Shown: positions 13,346-25,833 of the stretch, in pieces
Layout of the letters: every line of letters begins with the position of its first letter
Numbering within the stretch: position 1 is the first letter of the stretch
Source: Parasponia andersonii
Lineage: Eukaryota > Streptophyta > Magnoliopsida > Rosales > Cannabaceae
Assembly (NCBI GenBank): GCA_002914805.1
Contig: JXTB01000124.1
Coordinates: 471,010 to 535,009, forward strand
DNA: 64,000 nucleotides
Direction: 5' to 3'
Program-made: the position numbers and the translations under genes
Notes under the pieces: model-generated
What the model was told of the DNA's origin: nothing
Databases searched by the model: none
Seen by the model: the letters and a program-made list of their open reading frames with translations, nothing else

Positions 13346-13621
13346 TCATAGGTTTGTGAAAGCCGTATGGTTATGGTTGCAAATACAGTTAGGAGTGCTG
13401 CCCGATTTAGATTGCGCGTGCAGGTATAGAAGTGAAACAAGTTGGAGATTTATAAGATGTAAATATCTGGTTCGCTTATTTGTGTCTTGGCTTTGGTTGC
13501 AAGAGTTTCACTTCGTGTTTAAGTTGTATATATTAAGTAGATGTGTTTACACAAGCGGGTTTCTTGTTCTGGTTAGGTGCTGAATGTTCTGTAGCTTTCA
13601 TGGCAGATCATAATTTTGTTC

Positions 13622-13627
13622 AATAAA
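13622..13627 (+). terminator. Poly(A) signal of the CBP60 gene
   Basis: AATAAA lies 277 bp after the CBP60 stop codon within a T-rich stretch, the usual setting for a plant polyadenylation signal. No transcript data were available. Confidence 0.5.
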
Positions 13628-13639
13628 TTCATATCTTTT

Positions 13640-16600
13640 TAGGTGTTGATTGTGACTTCTCTTCCATTGAAAATTTTCGCATGATTAAATTTGATCAAAT
13701 TATTTTGAAACTAGGCATAACGCCATTTCTCTTGTTTCGAACAATTTTGATGTTCAACTCTTTTTGGGTCTTGTTTCGAACAATTTTGATGATAAACACT
13801 CGTATTCTGGAGCTTCAACACTTACATGTTTGTAATTACAAAGTTCTATATTTTCCCAAATATAGTGACGATTCACGTTAGAACTAGTGAGTGACGACAC
13901 ATGAGACTCGTATGCTCTTTTTGGATAGTAATTGTATGTACTTAAATATGCTTATTGATATTAATTTATATACATAAAAAATAGAACTAACTAATTAGGT
14001 CAGTATTTGTTTTGACCCAACATGTGACGAAAAAAAGGATAGAATATAAATCCTTACAAAATTAGTACTTTTGTTTTAAAAAAATTTGGATTTTCGAAAT
14101 TATCTCCAATTTGAACTTGACCGAAAGATTTTGACAAATGTCGAAAACAAAACAAAATGAAAAAAGCACAGGTGGGAAAAGTGACCGACCATATTCAATC
14201 GTAGTAGAAAATTTTATAACTACCGGTCAAAAAATTTCAATCCGGTGTTTGTTTGTATGATAGTTATGATCTTGGCCACTTAGTTTTATGGATGATGAAA
14301 GAAAATGAAAGTACTAATTTTGTAACCCGTAAGATATCTGAAAAATGGAGCGTTACTAATGTTCAATTTTTTTGGGCGATGAATTGTTTATTATGACCAT
14401 TTAGATGGCCCAGGATACCTGTACCCCAGGATTGATGTCTTAAGTCCGACTTTGAAGTTATTGCTTATACTCCAAGTTTAATTTCGCTCAAAGATATTGT
14501 AAGGGATGATAATATCGAGGTATGGAATGTGAATTGAAGGTATGGAGTTTTTTTTTTTTGAATATTTTTGTTTCTGTTGTTTGATTTCTGAAACTTAAGA
14601 ACGAGGTAAGGCTGTAAGTTTACTTTCATTTTCTACTAGCTTGTTCTCGAGTTCTAGAAGTTAATGTTAATGTATGTAACCCATTAGTGCCACGCACCTA
14701 CAGTCACATTGACTGTTGCATGTGGCCCTCAATTTGGCCAGTGACAGTAACATTTCTATAATTTTACTGTTCGTTTCCACTAATTGTAATATTACTATCC
14801 AATCACTCTTTTTATTTATCGTCAATTATTTATTTTGTTAGTTTTTCTTTGTTTTGTTAACATTTAATTAACTATAATTAGAATGATTATCTAATTATGT
14901 CTGGTTCATTAAACCAGATTAGTTATAGAAACCTCTATCAATCTTTTATGGAAACTAGCATATTCCCAAAAAAATGACATTTTTTGTGTTCACACTTGTC
15001 AGTTCAACTTAAAACTACCAAACTGAAACAAGTCTCCCACCTTCACTGTACTCCACATCTAAGCCCAATAATCGGGCTAGGAGTGTAGCCCACTTAGCTT
15101 TCCAACATGATTTTGTCCGATTACTAATTAAATTGGTCCACTCTATAGTGTGACTATTGACACAAGGTAATATGGGGATTTTATAGGACACGTAAAATTG
15201 ATTTCTAAATAATTAAACGAGCTAGTTATTTACTTTCAGATTTATTTCACTAAAAGTTTGAAATATATGTTATTTCACCAAACTCTATGTTATTAACTAC
15301 AATCATATAATAGAGAATATTGATTTCCATTGTTCTTTTTATTTGCAATTCAAATAAAGATATATTTGTGAATATATAATCACAATTAACTCAAGAATAA
15401 GAATAAAACTAATCATTGTCTATAAAATTATTTTCTATTGACATTGTCAATAGAATTTCATTTATAATTCAGTTCGGTTAAATCTCAAGTCATATTTTTT
15501 CAAAGTACAACATGAATAAAATATCTAACCTTATTTATATTGTAGCGAACTACACCTAATTAATTGTAAATAACTCGTGTCTATATCTTTTATGAATCTA
15601 TATTGTAATCATAAAGATATATATTAATAGAATTAAGTGAATCTTTATTCAAATAACATTATGTACAAATAATTAACTAAATAATACTATACTTTAATAA
15701 ATATGAAAATATTTGCATAAAAATAACTGCTTTTATGAGTTTCTCTAACTAATTCTAACAATTGTCGGATCTTGGAGGTTAACTGTTATAGGAGCTAGGG
15801 CTTTCTTATTTATGGTAGTGAAAGTTCATTTTGGTAGGCACTTGCTAAGTATATTTCACTAAGAAACCACTGAATTATTAAACTGCAGCATTTGTCAATA
15901 CGGCAAATTTAATCAATGTTGTTTTGTTTTCTAAAAAAAAAAAGTTATAGTTAGGGGCAAAAAGAAAAAAAAAAGATTTTTATAAATAATTAGTTGAGTC
16001 TAATATAGTACTACACTAGCGTAGGAAAGGTTCGAACTGAAAATTGCATTCAATTAGATCATACAAAGAATCAAGGTTGAGAATAAAGTTGTCCTTTTGT
16101 TAGGAAGGGGAGAATTTAGAAAGGAATGAGGGGGTACATATTACTTAGGAAGGAAATGAGAGAAGAAGAAGAAGATTCTTCTATGTTTGATTTATTGATA
16201 CTAATTTCTAATTTTTAAGTGATTAATTGATTATTGATGGATTATTTAGGCCGTACGAATTACAATGCGATAGAAGAAATTGGAAAAAAAAAATTATCTT
16301 TAAAAAAAATCTGAATAGAAGTGAGATTAAATAAGGTTTAACTGTATATAAGGTCTTAGCTGAGCCGCCATCCAGCCGCCTATGGTTGAGAAAGAGGGTC
16401 ATGACTAAAAATTAAAAACAATTATTCGTGATCTAATCTAACTCAGTCTCATTGGACAGCAAAACATATTGGAACAATTTTTCTATATCTACCCCAAATT
16501 CTAACATCAAGCAAAACACGCGGAGTAAACTTTTTTCTTCTTTATTGAATGAAAAGAAACGGAGTAAAATTTAGAATTAAAGAAACCTTGGCATATATAA
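13640..16600. other. AT-rich intergenic DNA with no gene seen
   Basis: No exon is supported. A short direct repeat (CTTGTTTCGAACAATTTTGA) occurs twice at about 13732-13790. The rest is AT-rich. The last part (about 16330-16736) is the likely promoter and leader of the UGT pseudogene. Confidence 0.55.
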
Positions 16601-17449
16601 GTTTGATTGTCGACTTTTTTGTCTAGTGAAGAAATAGACACACCTTCCTTGTTTTGCTTATCTATACAAAACATAAGATCAACCTCAAGGGATTTTTTTT
16701 TTAAAAAAAAAAAGAAAAAAAAAAAAGAAACAAAGAATGAAGAATCAAGGAGGAGGGCATGGCCATGTTATTGTGGTCACATATCCAGCCCAAGGTCACA
16801 TAAACCCACTTCTCCAATTCGCCAAACGCTTAGCCTCCAAAGGCCTAAAGGCCACTCTAGCTACGACCCATTACACCCTCAAATCCATAAACACCACCAC
16901 CATTGGAGTCGAACCCATCTCGGACGGCTACGATGGCGGCGGATTCGAGCTAGCCCCTAGCTTGGAGGCCTACTTGGAGTCATTTAGAGCCGTTGGATCA
17001 AAAACTCTGGCCGAGCTCATTATCAAGTTTAGTGGGTCAGATTCTCCCGTGAACTGTGTCATTTATGACTCTTTGCTTCCTTGGGCCCATGAGGCGGCTA
17101 GACAGTTTGGTATTATTGGTATCATTTTTTTGACTAACTCGGCTTCTGTCTGCTCCTTGTATTGTCGTATACATCGTGGGGATTTGTCTTTCCCTGTCCA
17201 GAAAGAAAAAGTACCTCTTTTGATGCCTGGACTTCCTCCACTTGAGCTTTCTGAGATGCCAAGTTTTCTAGCCCAGCCAAGTGATCACTCTCCTTATTTG
17301 GCTCTCATCATGGAGAAGTTTGGCATATGAAGAAATTGACTGGGTTTTTTGTAATTCTTTTGAAGAATTGGAAAATGAGGTAATTGTTTGAATCCTTCTT
17401 TTCCTCATTAACTTGGTTGAGTTGAGGATTATTATCGTGACAAAATGAT

Positions 17450-17486
<37 letters not shown>

Positions 17487-17625
17487 ACCATATAAAAATG
17501 ATAGCTGATTTATGAGTTATGATTTTCTTCTTCGTTAGTCTTTACTTTACCTTCGTGGTTTAAGATTTTTCATAGATGGAGGAAACTAAAAGGTTCTGCA
17601 TCCAAATATAGGAAATGCTAAACAT

Positions 17626-18375
17626 GATAACTTCGTACTTAACATTTTTATTTGATTTATAATTTAAACGATCCGATTTTCATTTTCCAATTAATAAATA
17701 AGTGAGAAAATGTATATATTTAGATTAGATACTAACTAGTTATATGATGTCATATCCTCAAGTTATTTAGTTTTTCTAAATAATTTATAAGAATCTGTAA
17801 CATAAAATTTCTCTGTAAATATTAAGTTACAATACATTATTTAGTTCCTCTGTATATCTTCTTTCGGTTTCACGTGATGAAAGAAACAGAATGATAGCAC
17901 TGATAGGTTGTCCTCAAAACAAATTTAGAGTTAAAACGATGAAATAGTTGTCTTCAGTTTATTCCTGTAATAGGAATAATATAAAAAATAATAAGGATAA
18001 TAACTTCCTACTTAACATTTTTATTTGATTTATAATTTAAACGATCCGATTTTCATTTGCCAATTAATAAATGAGTGAGAAAATGTATATATTTAGATTA
18101 GATACTAACTAATTATATGATGTCATATCCTCAAGTTATTTAGTTTTTCTAAATAATTTATAAGAATCTGTAACATAAAATTTCTCTGCAAATATTAAGT
18201 TGCAATACATTATTTGGTTCCTCTGTATATCTTCTTTCGGTTTCATGTGATGAAAGAAACAGAATGATAACATTGATAGGTTATCCTCAAAACAAGTTCA
18301 GGGTTAAAACGATGAAATAGTTGTCTTCAGTTTATTCCTGTAATAGGAATAATATAAAAAGTAATAGGGATAATA
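17626..18375. repeat. 373-bp tandem duplication in the UGT pseudogene intron
   Basis: CTTCGTACTTAACATTTTTA at 17631 recurs as CTTCCTACTTAACATTTTTA at 18004, a spacing of 373 bp, and similarity continues to the ends of both units. They differ by scattered substitutions only. Each unit ends in GGATAATAAC. Confidence 0.9.
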
Positions 18376-18861
18376 ACAAAAATATTTTTTGGATTTTGAT
18401 GAAATGCTTAATATATCTCTTTAATTTTCATAAATAAGAAAAATATCTCATTAAATTTACAAATTAATACAAACTTCATCCTTTTGTCTTATTGAGTCAA
18501 AATTAAGATGCAAAAGGCATGATTACCCCTCCTCCTAAAGTCTAAACTTGTAACCAAATTAATATACCTAAAAAAGAAAAAAATAATAAATAGTGGTGAA
18601 TGGAAGAAAAAATATAAAACAATTACCAATATGAAGATTTATTGAAACAAAAGTCTTACATAATTTTTTCAAAGAAATTCTTTATTAGTTTTTAACAAAT
18701 TAATTGTGTCTAGATAAGGGTATTTTAGTCATTTAAAAATAAAAATCTTACTTAATTTTGACGTAAAAAGATAAAATTTGTAATGGAGATGTTTTTTTTA
18801 TTCATGAAAACTACTAAGGGGGATATATTAAGTATTTCATAAGATACTTTTATTATTACCC
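18366..18861. mobile_element. MITE-like inverted-repeat element in UGT intron
   Basis: The left end GGGATAATAACAAAAATA and the reverse complement of the right end GGGTAATAATAAAAGTAT are similar. Further in, ATGAAATGCTTAATATATC matches ATGAAATACTTAATATATC, and a TTTTCAT-AATAA block also matches. The terminal inverted repeats cover roughly 100 bp each in a 0.5-kb element with no ORF. No clean target duplication is visible. Its right end abuts the remaining UGT coding sequence, suggesting loss of the splice acceptor region. Confidence 0.6.
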
Positions 18862-19535
18862 ATANACAAATTGAGGGAGACACGGCTTATGGAGCCAGTC
18901 TATGGAAGCCAACGAGCGACAAATGCTTAAGATGGCTAGACAGAAAACCCCGAAACGACGTCATATACGTGTCGTTTGTGAGCATGGCGGAGCTTTCCGC
19001 AAAACAAGTTGAAGAAATAGCATATGGCTTGAAAGCAAGCGACAAGCCTTTCTTGTGGGTTGCAAAAGAGCCTGAGAAGAAGCTCCCATAAGAGTTCCTC
19101 GACTCAACATGTGAAGGTGAAAATAAGACAGGAATGGTCGTGACATGGCGTGACCAACTAGAGGTTCTGGCTCACCGAGCCGTCGGTTGCTTCGTGACAC
19201 ATTGCGGATGGAACTCGACGCTGTAAGGGTTGAGTCTCGGCGTGCCTATGGTTGGAGTGCCACAGTGGAGCGACCAGCCGATGAATGCGAAGTTCGTGGA
19301 GGAGGTGTGGGGGATTGGAGTGAGGGCCAGGAGAAATGAAGAAGGGATTGCTATGAGGGAAGAGATAGAAAGGAGTGTGAGGGAAGTGATGGGAGGAGAG
19401 AAAAGTTGGGGGATCAAAAGGAATGCCTTGAAATGGAGAGAGGCCGCAGTGAAGGCTGTTAGCATTGGTGGAAGCTCAGATAAGAACATTAATGGTTTAG
19501 TAGAGTTGCTAAGAAGGGAGGAGAAAAGAGGTTGA

Positions 19536-20252
19536 GACTCTAGTACTTACAACCAGAACTAAATTTCGAAGCCGCCATTCTCGAATTGCGACAAAGGATG
19601 GTGATTCCTTCGAAAGGAGGAGTAAAACTTCAAGTTGTAGGTGCCCCTTAAAAATTAAGGGTAAAATTATAACTTTTGGGCAATTTTGAATTTTTAGATA
19701 TTTAATTAATTAAATCTGAGATAAATATGGATACATTTAAGTCTAGGTTCATCTGGAGTTAAATTATAAATATTTTTGAAAAAAGAGACTAAACTGAAAG
19801 AATCTTTTATATTTCGTGACCAAAGTATAATTTTGAGGAGTTTTTCGGTCTAATTAAATAAAGCTATGTGTCCCACTATCTAAAGTTTTCAAAATTTCCT
19901 ATTAATCTCCCAAGTTCTCTTTCTTTCCCCCACGAGGTCCCTAGCCATTGACGAAACACACACCCTTCAGCTACTGTTCACTCGCAACTAAATTGCTGCC
20001 CGCGCTGCCCCACGTACCCATTCGCCGTGACCAAGAGGTGCCAACGAAGCCACGCCGAGTGTTGTCACCACAAAACGCCGTACTTCGCTGGAGGGGCGCC
20101 GAAAATACTACCATCGGAATGGAAAAAGGCCATCGTTTCTTCCTTTGACGTTCGATCAGCTCGCTGCCAGCACCATTCAACTTGTCTCAACCTCAGCTTC
20201 CATTTCCGACCACCTACGGCTTCTAACTCAGCTCCAGTGAGAAGTTGGTTAC
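19536..20252. other. Intergenic DNA with no gene seen
   Basis: AT-rich flank followed by a less AT-rich patch (about 19940-20245) with short open frames on both strands. None resembles a known protein. I make no coding call. Confidence 0.4.
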
Positions 20253-21790
20253 TGTAACAATTTTATAATATTAAATTTTTATGGTATTTTCGTAATTATT
20301 TCAGAATTGAGTTATTTTATCTGAGAAAAATATATCTTGTGATAGAGGAGATTGAAATAAGAATATCATGATTTTGAAGTGATGAAACGGAGTTTAGAAG
20401 TACGTTAATTATCGATATGAAAAAGTGGCATTTTTCTAAATATTTTCAAATGTGATACTTTTATTATTTTTAGATTTTAGAGCTTAATTAATGCTCGGAA
20501 CCTCGAAATTGAATTCTGATTTCGAATTTGGACTCATTGAAGTCGAGATATAAATTGTGATATAAAATATCACTATATTTTGAAGTGACACAAAAATTGA
20601 GAAAATAGCTAGTGAAAATTACACAGTTTTGCGTGCCACGAGCCGGTCCCACATTAGGATATATTTTTGACAAATTCTATGTCTAACCTAATGTTTTTGG
20701 GTGCTCTGAATTTAGAGGTGACCTCCGTTTATCAATCTGAGATTCCGTTTAGAAATTCACTTTTTCAAGTAAATGTGTCTGGATATAGGAACGACCATCT
20801 GAGCAACTAGGTGACAAATTGAGGACTTTTGTAGCGTCGTTAGCTCAGTATAACTACATTTGGAGAGAGGGGATTCAATTGCCTTATTTTCTCTTATTTT
20901 TCATAAAAATTAGATTTTATTGAGAAAAGTGAAATTTCATGATTTTATTAAATTAAATTGTTTGAATAATTATTTTAGTGAATTGTGGATTTGTGAAATA
21001 TTGTAGAATGTTTTGGGTATTTTACGTGTGATTTTGTATAAATTTTATACTTGGGACTTGATTAAACCATTGGAATTATACTGTTAGATTTTAAAGTACA
21101 AAATGGATTGATTTAAAAATCAGAGTACATCTAGAATAATACTACATGGTTGTTTACATTACCTCTCGTATTACACATACCATAGGATCATATGTGAGGT
21201 CCATCTTAGGCATCACAGTATTTAGTGGGCGGCCATTGTTTCTACTCTCGGTAAGAGTCCGTAAACCCGCGCAAGGTTTTTGATTCTCCCATTCGGTAGG
21301 TGTAGACATTCAGTTACTCTTCCGGTTCGGTAGGCATAGATACATGGATGTCCCTCCGATTTTTGGGATTAGGTTTCAAGCAGAGAGTACTCAATACATA
21401 TAGTACGAGTTACTCTGGTTCGTGATGAGAGGATGTGAGCTTGTGAAATTGTTTAATTTGTGATATGTACACTATAGATTATTTATTTGATTTCTCTTAT
21501 TAGTTTTAAATATGATTTCAGATGGTGATTACAACTCGTATTTGATTTGGTATATTGTGAAATTATTATTTTTTGAACAACTAATAATGCAGGAAATTTT
21601 TAAATGAATATTTCTTCAAAAAGGTAATTAGGTATCTTATTGGGCATTTCATGCTCACCTCTCCTACTTCTCCTCCTTTCAGGTATCTGATTGTTTGAGG
21701 TAATTGTCTTGATAGGTAGAGAAGTTGTGCAGTTTGTGTATACAGTCTTACTTTAAATCTCTAGTGGGTATTTTTACTCTATTATCTTTC
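20253..21790 (+). mobile_element. Probable solo LTR or LTR remnant (Ty3/gypsy-like)
   Basis: Begins TGTAACAATTTTATAATATT and contains a GC-richer middle (21180-21440) with GTAAACCCGCGCAAGG and repeated TTCGGTAGG motifs. It then has CATGCTCACCTCTCCTACTT with a TTTCAGGT ending near 21684, which reminds me of Tekay/Del-type LTRs. No internal domains are present beside it. Both boundaries, especially the right, are approximate. Confidence 0.35.
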
Positions 21791-22464
21791 TTTTCTTATT
21801 TAATTATTTAGCTAAAATTCGTAAATCTACTAAGTGCATGTATGAGGATAGTATCGTTTTGAGAATTTGAAATTACAAGTGATTTTATATAATCTATTTT
21901 GTATGTTGAAGTTAAGATTTCAGTTGAACTCAATTTATCAAAGTTTATGATTTCTCAACAAGTTTCCAAATGGGATAGTTAATTTTTTTTTTAAAACTTT
22001 GATGAGTATTTTCCTTATGTAATTAAAAATTGATAAGAGTTTTAATGTATTTTGGTATTTATAATAATTTGAGGATCAAAACGAAATTAAAACTAATAGA
22101 AAATTTCATAATTATAAAATTTGTTACTTTGGAGGACAAAAATAAAAATTTTAAGTACTAAAATTTTCTAGAATATCGGAAGGTCACACTGTTTACAACT
22201 ATTTTTACATAAAAATTACTAAAAGTCATTACTTTGGATTTCTAGTCATGATATTGTATTCTAATATTTTGTTTGTTAGGGTTGAAAAATTAAGGTAATT
22301 GAAAGCTAGGGCAAGCATGAAAACAAGATGTAGAAATAAAACTAGTGCTTATTTTATTAGTAGATTTGATTTTCTGTATATGCATAAGCATAAATTTACG
22401 TTTACATTTATATATAACTAATTACTCGTAGTACTATTGGCAACAAACTAGGAGCATACTCATG

Positions 22465-23135
22465 CATACATTCTTTTTTGGGCAGAAAGCACTAAAAACA
22501 AGAGGGAATTTTCATGCCTCTTTGTATGGTATGACCCAGCATCTTAAAAGATTTGTGTCTTTTTTGAAAAATATTTTAAGTTGTTAAGCATTTCGAATGA
22601 GTACTAACTTTTTTCTTCGGTCGTTCAATTAAAATTGAAAGAGCAAGAAAAGTGTAAGTGCAATCTTTTACATGCCTAACGTCATTCTTCCATTGTGCTT
22701 CTACTATCTCTTTCACAACAGAGTATGTGCATCATGTAAATATTGTAAAGTTAAGTTGCATCATGCTTCTATTATCTCTTTTACAAAGAGAAGTATAACA
22801 AGTTGATAACATTCATGGTGCAATGAATGTTCAGATAAATGTGAATTACTTGTGATTGGGAGACGATGTTTGGCCCAAACACCATATAGAGCAATATTAG
22901 CTATTTTTCCCTGTCTTATAAAAATATACTTTTATTATGTCAACTACAAAACAAAGATAGGCCAGACAAACAAATTTTCTAAGAACGTAATATAGAAGTG
23001 TTATGATCTTGTGATGGACAAAATTAACTGAGAGTTTCATATTTGGTTATGGCATAAACCCATCCAAGCCCACCTTGTTCGTGCCATTTTCTAAATGCGA
23101 TGTTTTGATTTGCTTTTAAACGAAAAGACGCATTT
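22465..23135 (-). pseudogene. Truncated duplicate of the DCC-family gene (3' end)
   Basis: This segment is colinear with 32765-33440, the 3' end of the intact DCC gene. It includes the flank motif AAAGCACTAAAAA, the last two recognisable coding exons and the intron between them. On the minus strand an exon-5-like stretch near 23108-23042 reads AFRKWHEQGGLGWVYAITKY. An exon-6-like stretch near 22920-22863 reads GKIA then YGVWAKHRLP. The last exon is badly decayed. Exons 1-4 are absent from the contiguous match. It cannot make a product. Confidence 0.85.
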
Positions 23136-23141
23136 TCAAAA

Positions 23142-23673
23142 AAAGATAATGTCATAAAATGACTTCGTATTTTATTCATTTATTTTTATGAAATTTCCGT
23201 GTTTAAAAAATATGGGGAGACTCCATTAAATATGATTTTTTATTATAAAAAACCTTGTAATTTGATTTAAAATATGACTCTCTAAGGACGGTTAAATTAT
23301 GAGAATTGGTGAGAAATAACAAAATCATCCTTAGTGAATAACAGATTTTACTCTTAGCATGAACTGAGAAACCTCTGTACTTATCTCCAAGTAATATATT
23401 TGATTTTTTTTTCTAATGACCTATTAAATAATAAAATAATTTTTAAACAACTATCTATATATTTAAAAGTAAACAAATTGAAAATTTAATATAAACCTAT
23501 AGTTATTATCCACTAAAGATAACTTTATTATTTCTCATTAATATTCTAAATTTAGCTTACCTGAGAAGATCGGATTTTAAAATAGTCAAATAATAGACTT
23601 TCCCATATTTCTTAAAACAAAGGAGATTTCGTAACAAAAAAATGAAATACAAAGTCATTCATGACATTATCTT
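23142..23673. mobile_element. Mutator-type MITE with 9-bp target duplication
   Basis: The left end AAAGATAATGTCATAAAATG and the reverse complement of the right end (AAGATAATGTCATGAATGAC) match. The similarity runs inward for well over 100 bp, including AAATATGGGGAGACTC against AAATATGGGAAAGTCT. The element is flanked by exact 9-bp copies TTTTCAAAA at 23133-23141 and 23674-23682. Long inverted repeats plus a 9-bp duplication point to a MULE-derived non-autonomous element. It sits in intron 4-like sequence of the DCC pseudogene. Confidence 0.75.
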
Positions 23674-23734
23674 TTTTCAAAATAGGGAAATAGACCACAC
23701 TAGATTTTTTTTCTTTTTCTTTTGATGAGAGGAC

Positions 23735-24530
23735 TTCTATAAGAACATTTTTAAAATTTTTCTAGGACTAACTTTATTTTTCAAGGTGGTGAATTGACCA
23801 AAAACCCTTCTAACAAATAGGAGAGATGAAGGGGAAAAAAAAAATTTCAAAGAAAATCACCTATAATTTGCAATTTTTAGGTATTTGAACTTCTATGAAT
23901 TTTATTTTCAATTTTTACACATTACTTTTTTTTTTTTCAATTCTGCTCCATTTTTATTCATAAATTCTAAAAGTTTAAATTTTGAAAAAAAAAAAAAAAA
24001 AAAGAGTTGGAAACTACCATTGAACTAGTGACAGTTTCAAAATGATTACTAAAACAATGGCCACATTTCGAAATAGTCACTAATTTAGTTACCACTCTCA
24101 ATACAATTGATAAGTTGGATTAGTAACTTTTGAATGTCAATATTTTAGATCTTAAAATTAAAAATAAAAAATAAAAAATAAAAACACTTTAATCAAGAAG
24201 TTGAAAAAATAGCCGGAAACTTTTTTGGGTAGTTTCCTTTTATTGCTCAAAAGGCTAACTCTGGAATCTCATTGTTTCTCTCAAAAAAAGTCCTAAAAAA
24301 GTCAAAGATTAGTTCTAGAAAAGTCGTTTTAAAAACATTACTAAACAGTCTAGTCATTGGCTCCCGAGACACTATTATCCAAGTCCATTTCCCTTTCAAA
24401 ATAACAATCAGAAGAGAGAAGTCATATAGCCTGAACTTTCCTTGAACTCTCTAGTTTTGGATTTTTCTACAAAACCCAATTGCAGAAACTGAAATAAATA
24501 GAGAGAGTGAAAAATTTGAAGCTCTGAAAA
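23735..24530. other. AT-rich DNA with a possible second inverted-repeat insertion
   Basis: ATTTTTAAAATTTTTCTAGGACTAA near 23746 resembles the reverse complement of about 24295-24345, hinting at another inverted-repeat element. After it, 24463-24500 (CAAAACCCAATTGC followed by AGAAACTG) resembles 33507-33535 of the DCC gene, so the DCC duplication may resume there. Both points are weak. There is no coding call. Confidence 0.35.
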
Positions 24531-25830
24531 AACAATATTTCTGATAGATAATGGCTTAAAATTAAGTCTTTTAGTTTTGGGCGCAAACCCAAAACAAACT
24601 ATGGGTGGTTTCCTTTTTTAATAGTTGGTAGCTTTAATGGAACTTTTTTATTTTGATAAACAGTTTTAATGGAACTTGATAGCATACATGTATGCTATAT
24701 AGATGATGAGAAGTGTGTCTTAGTGCAGCCGCACCGGTGGTGTTGGCTTGCCGCTGGGTTGTAGATGCTTCTTTGTGTAGCCGAGTGATGAAGCCATCTA
24801 TGCAGCTTTGGTTTAGATGCAGTCACACCTCTTATATGTAGTATTTACTTTGCTATCCTGTTAATACATATTAGTTTGTTCTCTCTAGTTTGAATTTGAT
24901 ATAAACAATTTTTTAGGTTTTGCTTCATTGTAGCTTATTTATTTGTTGTTCTTTTTTTTTTTTTATATTGGCGTAATGATTAATAGCAAAACACTTTTTT
25001 TGTGATCTTTAATACTTTTGTAAGAGAGATTTAAGTAGATTTAGGTTTTGGGTATATTTGAAATTTGAATTTGAGAAAATTTTGTTATATTTTTGTAAAT
25101 TCTTTTTGTTATAGTAGAATTTTTTTATTGTCTCTGACATAAACGTAAGTTAAAAATTGAACCACAATAAATCTTTGTGTTATCTATGTTTTTTATTTTT
25201 TTTATTTTTTTTGTAAATCTATTTAATTTAACGTTTGATAAAATAAGTTGTTAATTTGTTCTTTCACTAGCATTAAGGATAAAAATCGGTCCACACGGTC
25301 AATTTTTTTGATTTTTTGGTCAATTTTTTTATAAAACATATTTTGAAATCCAAAACAAAATCGACCATGAAAAATAATGAAACAAACCGAAACCGTTCGG
25401 TTTTCAATTTATTTGTTAAGTTATAAAAAAAGAAAAAATGAATTTAAAAAAAAAAACTAAATTTTTTAGTTTTTAAGGTATAAATTAAATTGATAACCAT
25501 TGATAACACGAGGAATTGTATGGCTTGGTGGTTTCCACGTGCGCCTACCTGGAGTCATTTTTTCAAGCTGTCTTTTTAAAGAAATTAGTCAATTATCTAA
25601 AAGCTAAATATAATTGATAACTTAACATTAACATGATGACGCAGCTTAGCCATTGGCTTCCGCTTGGGACTTCACAGGTTCAAATATTATTCTGGCTCAT
25701 ATATTTATGTGAGATGAGATAGCTTTCCGTGAGATGGCTTCCCATTTATTCTCGATTGATATTCAATTTGAAAATAATATTTTCAATTATTTGACTGCAG
25801 AAATAAATCTCCAAAACTCGTGCTCTCACA
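24531..25830. other. Intergenic repeats, unclassified
   Basis: A less AT-rich island at 24675-24835 holds the palindrome AGCATACATGTATGCT and a GCAGCCGCACC-rich stretch that I do not recognise. At 25519-25690 there are sequences resembling tRNA promoter boxes (TGGCTTGGTGGTTTCC and CAGGTTCAAATATT). They are too far apart for a tRNA, and could mark a decayed SINE. No protein-coding gene is seen. Confidence 0.35.
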
Positions 25831-25833
25831 TTA

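Larger units (their letters stand above)
16737..19535 (+). pseudogene. UGT74-like UDP-glycosyltransferase pseudogene
   Basis: The first exon (16737-17378) starts MKNQGGGHGHVIVVTYPAQG, the acceptor-binding N-terminus typical of UGT74 enzymes. A frameshift near 17327 puts a TGA at about 17328-17330. The reading resumes in another frame with YEEIDWVFCNSFEELENE, followed by a GT donor at the position where UGT74 genes have their intron. The second exon (about 18866-19535) contains the PSPG UDP-sugar box from 19146, with [20 protein letters not shown]. It has in-frame TAA at 19089-19091 and at 19224-19226, where the PSPG box normally has Glu (WNSTLEG). The segment just after the intron seems lost, at a junction holding an N at 18865. 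In a live gene the product would transfer glucose to small acids or alcohols in the cytosol. This copy cannot. Confidence 0.9.

Noticed and set aside
13681-13881. 66-codon plus-strand frame after CBP60
   Set aside because: It contains a duplicated 20-bp AT-rich repeat, lies past the poly(A) signal and has no recognisable domain.
18360-18875. Target-site duplication for the MITE in the UGT intron
   Set aside because: Flanks AAGTAATAG and CATANACAA do not match, and the right flank contains an N.
19948-20257. Overlapping open frames on both strands
   Set aside because: A less AT-rich patch makes stops rarer. The translations on both strands are low in family signal and probably belong to repeat sequence.
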